Shown here in pieces: positions 32,828 to 40,315 of a DNA stretch of 43,062 bases; the stretch's first letter is position 1; every line of letters begins with the position of its first letter. A program made the position numbers and the translations under genes. Source of the DNA: Schumannella soli (GTDB lineage: Bacteria > Actinomycetota > Actinomycetes > Actinomycetales > Microbacteriaceae). Location of the stretch: the NCBI RefSeq assembly GCF_006517435.1, contig NZ_VHQG01000001.1, positions 381,130 through 424,191 of the forward strand, in the 5' to 3' direction. Under the pieces are notes generated by a model that worked only from the letters and a program-made list of their open reading frames with translations, ran no database searches and was not told where the DNA came from.

Positions 32828-32882
32828 TTGCGCAACGTCAACACATTTGTTCGTAGATTTACGCAACACAATGTTATTGCGT
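32828..32882. promoter_or_regulatory. LacI-family operators in the divergent promoter
   Basis: TTGCGCAA (32828-32835) is the symmetric core typical of LacI-family operators. A second site with arms ACGCAA (32861-32866) and TTGCGT (32877-32882) shares the half-site. Between them is an A/T-rich patch with TAGATT (32854-32859) as a -10 for the LacI gene and, on the minus strand, TTGACG (32841-32836) as a possible -35 for the catabolic operon. Confidence 0.6.
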
Positions 32883-32955
32883 CAGCCCGCTGCGCTGAGT
32901 ACAGTGACGGAGTCAGAGAGCAGCGACGCCGGCGTCCCGGCGCGAGAGGGACGAT

Positions 32956-33960
32956 GTGAGCATCCAGCAGGTCGCCGAGATCGCCTCGGTCTCGCCCTCG
33001 ACCGTGTCGCGCTACCTCAACGGCACCCTCACCCTCAGCGGAACGACCCGCGAGCGCATCGACGCGGCCGTGCAGCAGACCGGGTACGTGCACAAGCCGC
33101 GCGCGCGTCGGGCCGCCAAGCCGCAGCGTCCCGTCGTGGCGATCATCGTCCCGGAGCTGACCAACCCCTACTTCGCGGTGCTCGCCGAGGAGATGATCGC
33201 CGCCGCCGACCAGCAGTCGATGTCGACGCTCGTCTTCTCGGCCGCGTATCTCGCGCAGAACGAGAGCCGCTACGTCGACCTCGCCCAGCAGCTCGGGCTC
33301 GCCGGCCTGCTCTACGTGGGCACGACCGTGCGCAACCCCGCCCTCGAGCGCGCGCACCGCACAGGATTCCCGCTCGTCGTCGTCGACGAGCCGCAGGAGC
33401 TGTCGCTCGAATCGCACACGGTGTTCCAAGACGACTACTCGGGCGCATTCCAGGCCGTCAGCCATCTCGTCGGCCTGGGACACCGCGACATCGGATTCGT
33501 CACCGGGTCGATGGAGATGCGCACCTCGCAGGAGCGCTACCGGGCCTACTGCGACGTGCTGCGCAGCCACGGACTCGACCCGGCCGCGCAGTTCCGCGGC
33601 GCCGGGTCGTTCACCGAGGAGCACGGCGCGACGGCGCTCGCGCAGATCCTCGCCTCGGAGCGTCGACCCACCGCGGTGTTCGTGGCCAGCGACATCATCG
33701 CCGTCGGCCTCGTCGTCGCAGCGAAGTCGATGGGGGTGCGCATCCCGCACGACCTGTCCGTGGTGGGCTACGACGACATCCCCGGAGCGCGCTACCTGAG
33801 CCCGCCTCTCACGACCGTGCGCTCACCGCTCGCCGACACCGCCCGCGCCGCGGTCGACCTGATCGCCGAGGCGATCGGCACCCCGGACGCGGCACTGCGC
33901 CACATTGTGGTGCCGGTCGGCATGGCGATCCGGGAGTCGGCCGGCTCCCTGACCACCTGA
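32956..33960 (+). CDS. LacI-family regulator of the import/catabolism operon
   Basis: This 334-residue regulator from GTG 32956 has the LacI headpiece (IQQVAEIASVSPSTVSRYLNG, hinge about 45-55) and a periplasmic-binding-like domain from PVVAIIVPELTNPYFAVLAE to VVGYDDIPGARYLSPPLTTV. It is divergent from the M24/deaminase/ABC operon with LacI-type operators between them, so it most likely represses that operon until its substrate appears. The start is set by GAGAGGGAC upstream; the ATG two bases earlier is out of frame. Confidence 0.92.
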   Translation: MSIQQVAEIASVSPSTVSRYLNGTLTLSGTTRERIDAAVQQTGYVHKPRARRAAKPQRPVVAIIVPELTNPYFAVLAEEMIAAADQQSMSTLVFSAAYLAQNESRYVDLAQQLGLAGLLYVGTTVRNPALERAHRTGFPLVVVDEPQELSLESHTVFQDDYSGAFQAVSHLVGLGHRDIGFVTGSMEMRTSQERYRAYCDVLRSHGLDPAAQFRGAGSFTEEHGATALAQILASERRPTAVFVASDIIAVGLVVAAKSMGVRIPHDLSVVGYDDIPGARYLSPPLTTVRSPLADTARAAVDLIAEAIGTPDAALRHIVVPVGMAIRESAGSLTT

Positions 33961-33963
33961 GGA

Positions 33964-34584
33964 TCAGCGCGCGGAACCCGCCGGCCAGCTCGCCAGGGCC
34001 AGGTCGGCGACCGCGAGCAGCTCGGCGGTCGACGCGCCCTCGGCGGCGCGGGCGGCGAGGCCGTGGAGGAGCGTCGCGACGAAGCCGGCCAGCATCTCGG
34101 GATCGGCATCCGCGGGCAGCTCGCCCTCGTCGCGCGCCCGGACGAAGCGCCGGCTCATGGCGTCGACGTCGGCCTGCCGAAGCTGCTGGACCATCTGAGC
34201 GACCTCGGCGTCGCGGATCGCGGCGCCCGATCCGGACTCGTACGTCAGACTGCGCTCGCCCGTATCGGGAGAGGTGAACAGCGCGGCGGCATCGCGCAGG
34301 GTCCGGGTCGCGGCGCCGAGGGCCGTCGGCTCGTCCTCGAGCGCGGCGTGCACGAATCCGCCGACGGGCGAGCACTCGAAGACGGCCACGACCTCGCCGA
34401 AGAGGGTCTTCTTGTCGCCGAACGCAGCGTAGAGACTGCCGGCCCGCAGCCCCATCGCGGCTGTCAGCTGAGCGATCGACGTGGCCTCGTAGCCCTGCGC
34501 TCGGAAGAGCCGCGTCGCCGCGGCGAGCGCGTGGTCGCGATCGAACAGGGGCGGGCGGCCGCGCTTGCGTGTCGTCGACTCCAT
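33964..34584 (-). CDS. TetR-family regulator
   Basis: This 206-residue regulator has a basic start (TRKRGRPPLFDRDHAL) and helix-turn-helix ATSIAQLTAAMGLRAGSLYAAFGDKKTLF (about 34-62), as in the AcrR/TetR_C subgroup common beside short-chain dehydrogenases. It converges on the LacI gene and is divergent from an SDR gene, with a 12-base inverted repeat between them. It probably represses itself and the SDR. Confidence 0.9.
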   Translation of the reverse strand: MESTTRKRGRPPLFDRDHALAAATRLFRAQGYEATSIAQLTAAMGLRAGSLYAAFGDKKTLFGEVVAVFECSPVGGFVHAALEDEPTALGAATRTLRDAAALFTSPDTGERSLTYESGSGAAIRDAEVAQMVQQLRQADVDAMSRRFVRARDEGELPADADPEMLAGFVATLLHGLAARAAEGASTAELLAVADLALASWPAGSAR

Positions 34585-34598
34585 GCGCCGATTGTAGA

Positions 34599-34639
34599 TC
34601 GGTCGTTCAAGTTCAGGTTAGAGTTTGTTGGACGACCGA
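34599..34639. promoter_or_regulatory. long inverted repeat between TetR and SDR genes
   Basis: TCGGTCGTTCAA (34599-34610) and TTGGACGACCGA (34628-34639) match at 11 of 12 positions across a 17-base spacer. The spacer holds an A/T-rich GTTAGAGTTTG, a likely -10 for the SDR gene. Confidence 0.7.
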
Positions 34640-34656
34640 CCAAGAATGTGAGATGG

Positions 34657-35430
34657 ATGATGTCCCCCAGCACGACAGAGATGACCGCCCTGGTGACCGG
34701 CGGCAGCCGCGGGATCGGCCGCGCCGCGGTGCGCCGCCTCGCCGCCGACGGCTACCGCGTCGCGTTCACCTACGCGAGCGACCACGTCGCGGCTGAGGAG
34801 ACCACGCGCCTGGCCGCCGAGGTCGGGGGCCAGGCGTTCGGGTTCCGGGCGGAGTTCGGCGCTCACGGCGATGCCGAACGCGCCTGGGCAGCGTTCGCCG
34901 AGACCGCCCGCGACCACGATCTCGGCGGCCACGTGGATGTACTGGTCGCCAACGCCGCGGTCGGCGGCGTCGCCCCGCTCGCGGCGCTGAACGAGGACGA
35001 GTTCGACCGCACCTTCGCCGCCAACGTCCGCGCCCCGCTGTTCCTGATCCGCGAGGGCCTGTCCCGCCTGCGCGACGGTGCGCGCATCATCACCGTGTCG
35101 AGCCTCGCCGCCCAGCTCGCGACCCCGCCCATGATCGCCTACGCCGCCAGCAAGGCCGCGATCGAGAACGTGACCATCGCGCTCGCGAAGGAGCTGGGAC
35201 CTCGGGGCATCACGGTCAACGCGATCCGCCCGGGCACCGTGCGCACCGACTCGTGGAACGCGCTCAGCGGCGGCCGCGCGGAGGCCGAGGCGGCGGTGGC
35301 CGCCCGCGCCGCGCTGGGCCGAATCGGGGAGCCCGACGACATCGCGGACGTGATCGCGTACCTTGCCTCGCCGGACGCGCGCTGGATCACAGGCAGCGTC
35401 GTGAACGCCGCGGGCGGCACGGGGATCTGA
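34657..35430 (+). CDS. short-chain dehydrogenase/reductase
   Basis: This classical SDR of about 257 residues has the cofactor motif VTGGSRGIGRAA, the NAA block (VLVANAAVGG), a catalytic Ser in ITVSSLAAQ, and YxxxK in IAYAASKAAIENV, ending in the FabG-like SVVNAAGGTGI. FxYxSD after the second strand suggests NADPH. Start is one of ATG 34657, 34660 or 34681; the ribosome binding site is weak for all. It is divergent from the TetR gene that likely controls it. Substrate unknown. Confidence 0.9.
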   Translation: MMSPSTTEMTALVTGGSRGIGRAAVRRLAADGYRVAFTYASDHVAAEETTRLAAEVGGQAFGFRAEFGAHGDAERAWAAFAETARDHDLGGHVDVLVANAAVGGVAPLAALNEDEFDRTFAANVRAPLFLIREGLSRLRDGARIITVSSLAAQLATPPMIAYAASKAAIENVTIALAKELGPRGITVNAIRPGTVRTDSWNALSGGRAEAEAAVAARAALGRIGEPDDIADVIAYLASPDARWITGSVVNAAGGTGI

Positions 35431-35451
35431 CCTGCCACGGCGTCGCATCGC

Positions 35452-36072
35452 CTAGCTCCGCGCTCCGTCGCCGAGCAGCCCGAGCAGGAACTCCATCCCG
35501 GCGCGGACGTCACCCCAGCCGGACCGGGCGCGCAGGCGACCGCTCGCATCCGCGCTGATCAGGCCGTGCACGGTGGCGAAGAGGGTGATGCCGAGGTTGT
35601 CGCTCGGCGACGCCGGCAGCGAGCCGTCGCCCTGGCAGTCCACGACGATGTCGATGAACGCCTGGAGCGCGGTCTCGGCCGCCGCGTCGAGGTCGTCGTG
35701 CCGCGGCGCGGGATCCGGAGAGTCGAAGACCAGCCGATAGCGCGCCGGGTGGTCGCGCGCGAAGGCGACGATCACGTCCACTGCGTCGAGAAGCCGTGCT
35801 CGACCGGCTACCGGAGCGGCGCGTACCCCGCGCCACTGCTCGGCGAGGTGGATGAGGTCGCGGGTCGCGACCTCGGCGAGCAGGGCGTCGCGCCCGTCGA
35901 AGTGCTTGTAGGGCGCGTTGTGCGACAGGTCGGTCGCCGTCGCCACAGCGCGCAGGGTGACGGCGGCCTGGCCCCCGTCGTCGAGCAGTCGCGCCGCAGC
36001 CTCGACGAGCCGGTCGGCGGTGCTCACGGCGGCCGTGCTCATCGCGCCCGCACTCACCGCGCCCGTGCTCAT
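35452..36072 (-). CDS. TetR-family regulator (WHG-type)
   Basis: This 206-residue regulator starts within the SDR stop (ATGA, 36069-36072). Its first 17 residues (MSTGAVSAGAMSTAAVS) come from a 15-base tandem repeat, and in-frame ATG codons in the repeat offer later starts. The helix-turn-helix is VTLRAVATATDLSHNAPYKHF (about 38-58), and the C-terminal part has FARDHPARYRLVFDSP typical of the WHG-type group. Co-transcribed with the SDR, it is the likely ligand of the two palindromes at 37045-37089. Confidence 0.88.
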   Translation of the reverse strand: MSTGAVSAGAMSTAAVSTADRLVEAAARLLDDGGQAAVTLRAVATATDLSHNAPYKHFDGRDALLAEVATRDLIHLAEQWRGVRAAPVAGRARLLDAVDVIVAFARDHPARYRLVFDSPDPAPRHDDLDAAAETALQAFIDIVVDCQGDGSLPASPSDNLGITLFATVHGLISADASGRLRARSGWGDVRAGMEFLLGLLGDGARS

Positions 36073-36078
36073 CGCGCC
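36035..36078. repeat. 15-bp tandem repeat, three copies, inside the TetR start region
   Basis: Units GTGCTCATCGCGCCC (36035-36049), GCACTCACCGCGCCC (36050-36064) and a 14-base third copy to 36078. The unit length is a multiple of three, so copy change would add or remove five residues and move start codons without a frameshift. Confidence 0.75.
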
Positions 36079-37034
36079 GCGGCGATCGCGCCGGGAACGG
36101 CCCGGTCGATCAGCGCGATCGAGTCGTCCCAGAGCTTCGCCGCACGGCGGCGGTCGTAGGTCAGCGTCGCCGAGCGCACCGCCGACAGCACCCCGTCGTT
36201 CGCCTGGAAGTACTCGCCCGTGCGGTCGGCGAACTCGGGATCGATCGCGAGCCGGGCGAGCGATCCGCCCGAGAAGGCAACATCGGAGACGACGCCGCCG
36301 ATGCGCTTGGAGATCCAGCCGAACAGCGAGGTCGTCGCGATCCGCTGCACGATCCGCGGCATGTCGCGCAGGAACCCCGTCTCCGGCACCTGGCCGGGAT
36401 CGAAGGCGATCGCGTGCACCGCGCTCCCCTGGGCGCGCAGCCGCCGGTCGAGCTCGTAGATGAACATCACGGAGCACATCTTCGAGGTCGAGTAGCGCTT
36501 GCCGGCGCTGAGCGTCTCGGCGCTGTTCTTGCCGACCATCGCGAGCACCGTCGCATCCGGTTCGACGGCAGCGCCGACCAGCCGACCGTCCACCGAGTCG
36601 GGGTCGTGCGTACCGCTCGCCGTGACGATGACGCGGGCCGCCGCGCTGAGGTGCGGCCGGAGCAGGTCGACGAGCAGCACGTTGCCGAGGTGGTTCGTGG
36701 CGAAGGTCAGCTCATAGCCCTCGGTGCTGTAGCCGATCGGACCGTCGTGACGCCCGCCCGCATTGCACAGCACGGCGTCGAGCTCGGCGATCGCGCCGGC
36801 CTCGCGCCAGCGCCCCACCTCGGCGGCGGCCTCACGCACCGAGGCGAGTGACGACGTGTCGAGGCGCAGCAGCGCGACCGTGACGCCGTGGTCAGCGGTC
36901 AGCTCATCGGCGATCTGCTGCATGCGCTCGGGGCTCCGCCCGGCGAGCACCAGGTCGACGCCGGCGCCAGCGAGCTCGCGGGCGGCGGCGAGCCCGATGC
37001 CCGAGTGGCCGCCGGTGATCAGGACAGTGGTCAT
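36069..37034 (-). CDS. SDR oxidoreductase (WWOX/retinol dehydrogenase-like)
   Basis: This 321-residue SDR has the cofactor motif ITGGHSGIGLAAA, LAGRSPER (NADPH-favouring Arg), the NAG block (VLCNAGG), a catalytic Ser in VIVTASGTHDP, and a Tyr-Lys pair in KRYSTSKMCSVMF. The long C-terminal part resembles protochlorophyllide- and retinol-dehydrogenase-type SDRs. GGAGG precedes the ATG. It is the first gene of a two-gene operon with TetR under a strongly palindromic promoter. Confidence 0.9.
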   Translation of the reverse strand: MTTVLITGGHSGIGLAAARELAGAGVDLVLAGRSPERMQQIADELTADHGVTVALLRLDTSSLASVREAAAEVGRWREAGAIAELDAVLCNAGGRHDGPIGYSTEGYELTFATNHLGNVLLVDLLRPHLSAAARVIVTASGTHDPDSVDGRLVGAAVEPDATVLAMVGKNSAETLSAGKRYSTSKMCSVMFIYELDRRLRAQGSAVHAIAFDPGQVPETGFLRDMPRIVQRIATTSLFGWISKRIGGVVSDVAFSGGSLARLAIDPEFADRTGEYFQANDGVLSAVRSATLTYDRRRAAKLWDDSIALIDRAVPGAIAAAR

Positions 37035-37044
37035 CGATACCTCC

Positions 37045-37089
37045 AGGTTGACGTTGTCAACCTACGCGCTGGGGTTGACAACGTCAACC
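37045..37089 (-). promoter_or_regulatory. SDR-TetR promoter with two overlapping palindromes
   Basis: AGGTTGAC-GTT-GTCAACCT (37045-37063) and GGTTGAC-AAC-GTCAACC (37073-37089) are perfect-armed copies of one operator, with centres 27 bases apart. On the minus strand TTGACG (37087-37082) and TAGGTT (37064-37059), 17 bases apart, form the -35 and -10, each inside one palindrome. A bound repressor would cover the whole promoter. Confidence 0.85.
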
Positions 37090-37118
37090 TGATGCCCGCA
37101 GGCGCGCGGCGTGCCGCC

Positions 37119-38099
37119 TCACGTGCTCGTCCGCACCACCAGCGTCGGCGTCAGCTCGACCTTGCGCACGGCCGCGCCGGAGCCTGAGATCGCGCCGAGC
37201 ACCAGGTCGAGCGCGGCGGCCCCCGACTCCTCGAGCGGCTGCCGCACGGTCGTGAGCCCGAGTGCGGCGCCGAGCGGGCCGTCGTCGTAGCCGACGATCG
37301 CGACGTCATCGGGCACCGAGCGGCCGGTCGCCGCCAGCCCGCGCCACGCCTGCGCCGCGATCTCGTCGTGGTTCGCGACGACGGCGGTCGGCGCATCCGG
37401 CCGCGACAGCACCTCGACGAGCGCCGGGGTCGGGTCGATGCCGAGCGGACAGCGCACATCCACCACCTGCACCGACTCGAGCAGGCCGCGTCGGCGCAGC
37501 ATCCCGGCCGAGATGTAGTCCTCCGAGCGCTGGATCTCACCGAGGAACACGACGCGCTCGTGACCGCGCTCGCGCAGGTGCGCGCCGATCAGGCGGCCGC
37601 CGTGCTCGTCGTCGACGAGCACGACCGGCACGTCGTCACCGACCGGACGGGCGCGGCGCATGTCGATGAACACGAGCGGCAGGGCGGCCTCGCGACTCGC
37701 GCGCAGGGCGGCGCTGCCAAGCGGCACGCCCATCACGATCAGCCCGTCGATCCCCCGGCGGGCCGGGAGCGCATCGAGCAGCGGAGCGTCGACCTCGTTC
37801 GCCGACTCGAGGTCGTGGGCGATCAGTTCGATGGAGGCCTGACGGGCGCGCACGAGCATGCCCGAGAAGCGGCGGAAGTAGCTCGAGTAGGTGCTGAACG
37901 GCGCCGCGACGGCGATGCGCGTGCCGGCGTTCGCGTGCGAAGCGGCCCCGGATGCGCGGTACCCGAGCGCGCCCGCCGCGGCCACGACGCGTGCCCGCGT
38001 GCGCTCGCTCACCCGGTGCGGCGCGTTGATGGCGAGCGACACCGTCGAGATGCTCACGCCCGCGCGCTCGGCGACCGTGTAGATCGTCACCTTCGACAT
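37119..38099 (-). CDS. LacI-family regulator of the esterase/MFS operon
   Basis: From ATG 38099 this is 326 residues: headpiece VTIYTVAERAGVSISTVSLAINAPHRVSERTR, ligand domain from RIAVAAPFSTYSSYFRRF to VGYDDGPLGAALGLTTVRQP. An upstream ATG at 38117 would put the operator inside the gene; TACTTT eight bases before 38099 looks like a -10 of a leaderless transcript, so I prefer 38099. It is divergent from two hydrolases and an MFS transporter, which it most likely represses. Confidence 0.9.
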   Translation of the reverse strand: MSKVTIYTVAERAGVSISTVSLAINAPHRVSERTRARVVAAAGALGYRASGAASHANAGTRIAVAAPFSTYSSYFRRFSGMLVRARQASIELIAHDLESANEVDAPLLDALPARRGIDGLIVMGVPLGSAALRASREAALPLVFIDMRRARPVGDDVPVVLVDDEHGGRLIGAHLRERGHERVVFLGEIQRSEDYISAGMLRRRGLLESVQVVDVRCPLGIDPTPALVEVLSRPDAPTAVVANHDEIAAQAWRGLAATGRSVPDDVAIVGYDDGPLGAALGLTTVRQPLEESGAAALDLVLGAISGSGAAVRKVELTPTLVVRTST

Positions 38100-38114
38100 G
38101 CGGAAAAAGTACTT

Positions 38115-38132
38115 CATCGAAGTTCTTCGATG
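38115..38132. promoter_or_regulatory. 18-bp LacI-type palindrome CATCGAAG-TT-CTTCGATG
   Basis: Perfect 8-base arms around TT in the divergent gap between the LacI gene and the hydrolase operon. It is adjacent to the A-rich -10 region of the LacI gene. Confidence 0.75.
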
Positions 38133-38227
38133 CGCCCAGGATGTTCGGGACAGCGCGCCGACGAGCCGACAGTCGTGTTCTCGACCGCCGCGGCGACGCT
38201 GTCTCCATCAGTGAGGAGGCGACACCG

Positions 38228-39250
38228 ATGTCGTTCACCAAGCCCCGGCTCGACGCCTTCGCCCGCGCGGTCGACGAGCGGCTGAAGCCGCGAGCCCCCG
38301 CCCCGGGGAAGACCGCGCAGGAGCGCCGCGCGAACGCCGAGGCCTTCGATCCGATCATGTGCGCCGAGCTCGGCATCGGCCCCGTCGACGTCGCGACCGA
38401 GGAGCACACGCTCGCCGTGCCCGGGCATCCGGATGCGCGGCTCCGCGTCTACTGGCCGACGACCGAACGCCCCGCCCCGACCGCCCGGGGCGCGGCCGGG
38501 CTGCCGATCCTCGTCTACTTCTTCGGCGGCGGCTTCGAGATCGCCGGAATCGACTGGGTGTGGTGGGATGCGTCCTTCCGCGAGCGGGCCCGCGACGCCG
38601 GAGTGATCGTCGTCGCCGGCGAGTACTCGCACGCGCCGGAGCGGAAGTTCCCGACCCAGGCCGAGCAGTGCTGGACCGTCTTCGAGTGGGCCGCCGAGCA
38701 CGCCCGCGAGCTCGGCGGCGACCCCGAGCGGCTCGCGATCGGCGGCGGATCGGCCGGCGGCAACCTCGCCGCGGCGACGCTGCTGATGAACCGCGACCGG
38801 GCGAACCGGCCCGTACGACTGCAGCTGCTCGAGGTGCCGCTGCTCGACCTGACCGGCGCGCACCTCAAGAGCCAGCCCGGCATCCCGAGGCTCGTGTTCT
38901 GGCAGCTCGCGCGCACCCTCGTCGCCCAGTACCTCGGCCGCGATCGCGCCCTGCGCCGCAACCCCTACGCCTCGCCGCTGCGCGCGGAATCGTTCGCCGG
39001 GCTGCCGCCCGCGGTCATCTACACGGCCGAGCTCGACGCCCTGCGCGGCGACGGCGAGGCCTACGCCCGCGCGCTCAGCGAGGCGGGAGTGCCGGTGTCG
39101 TGCGTCCGCATGATCGGCCAGAACCACGGCTCGGCCGGCTACCGCCATGCGGTGCCGATGTCCGACCACCAGCACCGCGACATCGTCGCCACCTTGCGCA
39201 CCCTGCACGACGACCCCGTCGCGTACGCGCAGATCGGAGCCCGCCCGTGA
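38228..39250 (+). CDS. HSL-family alpha/beta hydrolase, altered oxyanion motif
   Basis: From ATG 38228 (GAGGAGG upstream) this is 340 residues. Catalytic residues are Ser175 (IGGGSAGGN), Asp270 (TAELDALRGDG) and His300 (GQNHGSAGY). The oxyanion-hole HGGGF of the hormone-sensitive-lipase family is FFGGGF here, so the His is Phe99. Cytoplasmic. It heads an operon with a second family member and an MFS carrier. Probably an esterase or lactonase for the compound the carrier imports (inference). Confidence 0.9.
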   Translation: MSFTKPRLDAFARAVDERLKPRAPAPGKTAQERRANAEAFDPIMCAELGIGPVDVATEEHTLAVPGHPDARLRVYWPTTERPAPTARGAAGLPILVYFFGGGFEIAGIDWVWWDASFRERARDAGVIVVAGEYSHAPERKFPTQAEQCWTVFEWAAEHARELGGDPERLAIGGGSAGGNLAAATLLMNRDRANRPVRLQLLEVPLLDLTGAHLKSQPGIPRLVFWQLARTLVAQYLGRDRALRRNPYASPLRAESFAGLPPAVIYTAELDALRGDGEAYARALSEAGVPVSCVRMIGQNHGSAGYRHAVPMSDHQHRDIVATLRTLHDDPVAYAQIGARP

Positions 39251-40203
39251 ACATCGCCGACATCGACTTCGAGCCCGGCATCCGCGTCTGGATCGACCGA
39301 ATCGAGCAGCTCGCCCCGACGCTGCCCGACCTCGCCAGCGCCGACCCGGCCGTGCAGCGCGTCGCGGCCCGCGAGCTCTCCGACCTGCTCGCGGTCGACT
39401 GCACGCTGCCGATCCCCGACGGCGTCGAGCTCGACGACCTCGTGCTCGGGGGACGGCCCGCGCGCCGCTACCGTCCCGCCGGAGTCGAGGGACCGATGCC
39501 GACTCAGCTCTGGCTGCACGGCGGCGGCTTCTTCGCGGGCACGATCGACGAAGTGCTCAACGACCGGCTCAGCGCCCGCCGCGCCCTCGACAGCGGCGTG
39601 CAGATCGTGTCGCTCGAATACCGGCTGGCGCCCGAGGCGCACTACCCAGCGCAGATCGAGGATGCGCTGGGCGCGCTCGAGGCGCTGGACGCCGACGCCG
39701 ACCGACTCGGCGTCGACACCTCACGCCTCGGCATCGGCGGCAACTCGGCCGGCGCCGCGATCGCGGCCAGCACCGCGCTGCACGCCCGCGACGCCGGGGT
39801 CGAGCTGCTGCACGTCACGCTGGAAGTGCCGCCGACCGCGATGCCGCCGGTCGGCGACTCGGCCGTCGAGTTCGCGACCGGATTCGGCCTCGACGGGGTG
39901 GAGCAGATCATCCACCTCTATGCCGGACCCGACGGGCCGGCCGACGGGTACATCGCGCCCCTCGACGTCGCCGACCTGACCGAACTGCCGCCGCACCTCA
40001 TCCTCGTCGCCGAGTACGACCCGCTGCGCGACTCGGGCACGCAGTACGCCGAGCGCCTCGGCGCCGCGGGCGTCGATGTCGACCTCTACTTCGGCCCGGG
40101 GCACCTGCACGGCAGCCCCGGCCAGACGGCCGTCTCGCCCGCGGCCGTCGAGTTCCAGCGGGAGCACTCGCAGCGGCTCGCCGCGGCGTACCGCGTGCGC
40201 TGA
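39247..40203 (+). CDS. HSL-family alpha/beta hydrolase
   Basis: This 318-residue protein from GTG 39247 overlaps the previous stop (GTGA). It has the normal HGGGF oxyanion motif (91-95), Ser167 (GGNSAGA), Asp258 (AEYDPLRDSG) and His288 (GHLHGS), and SLEYRLAPEAHYPAQIEDAL is the family block. Only distantly similar to its upstream neighbour, so it is probably not a recent duplicate. The two may attack different ester bonds of one substrate (inference). Confidence 0.92.
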   Translation: MNIADIDFEPGIRVWIDRIEQLAPTLPDLASADPAVQRVAARELSDLLAVDCTLPIPDGVELDDLVLGGRPARRYRPAGVEGPMPTQLWLHGGGFFAGTIDEVLNDRLSARRALDSGVQIVSLEYRLAPEAHYPAQIEDALGALEALDADADRLGVDTSRLGIGGNSAGAAIAASTALHARDAGVELLHVTLEVPPTAMPPVGDSAVEFATGFGLDGVEQIIHLYAGPDGPADGYIAPLDVADLTELPPHLILVAEYDPLRDSGTQYAERLGAAGVDVDLYFGPGHLHGSPGQTAVSPAAVEFQREHSQRLAAAYRVR

Positions 40204-40315
40204 GCGCACTCAGCACCCAGGGATGCGGCCCGCGGCCGGTCGCATCTCTCCCCGTTGCGCCCATCGAACCGCGCCGCATCACCCCGCGTTCCATCACACC
40301 GACCAGGAGACGACG

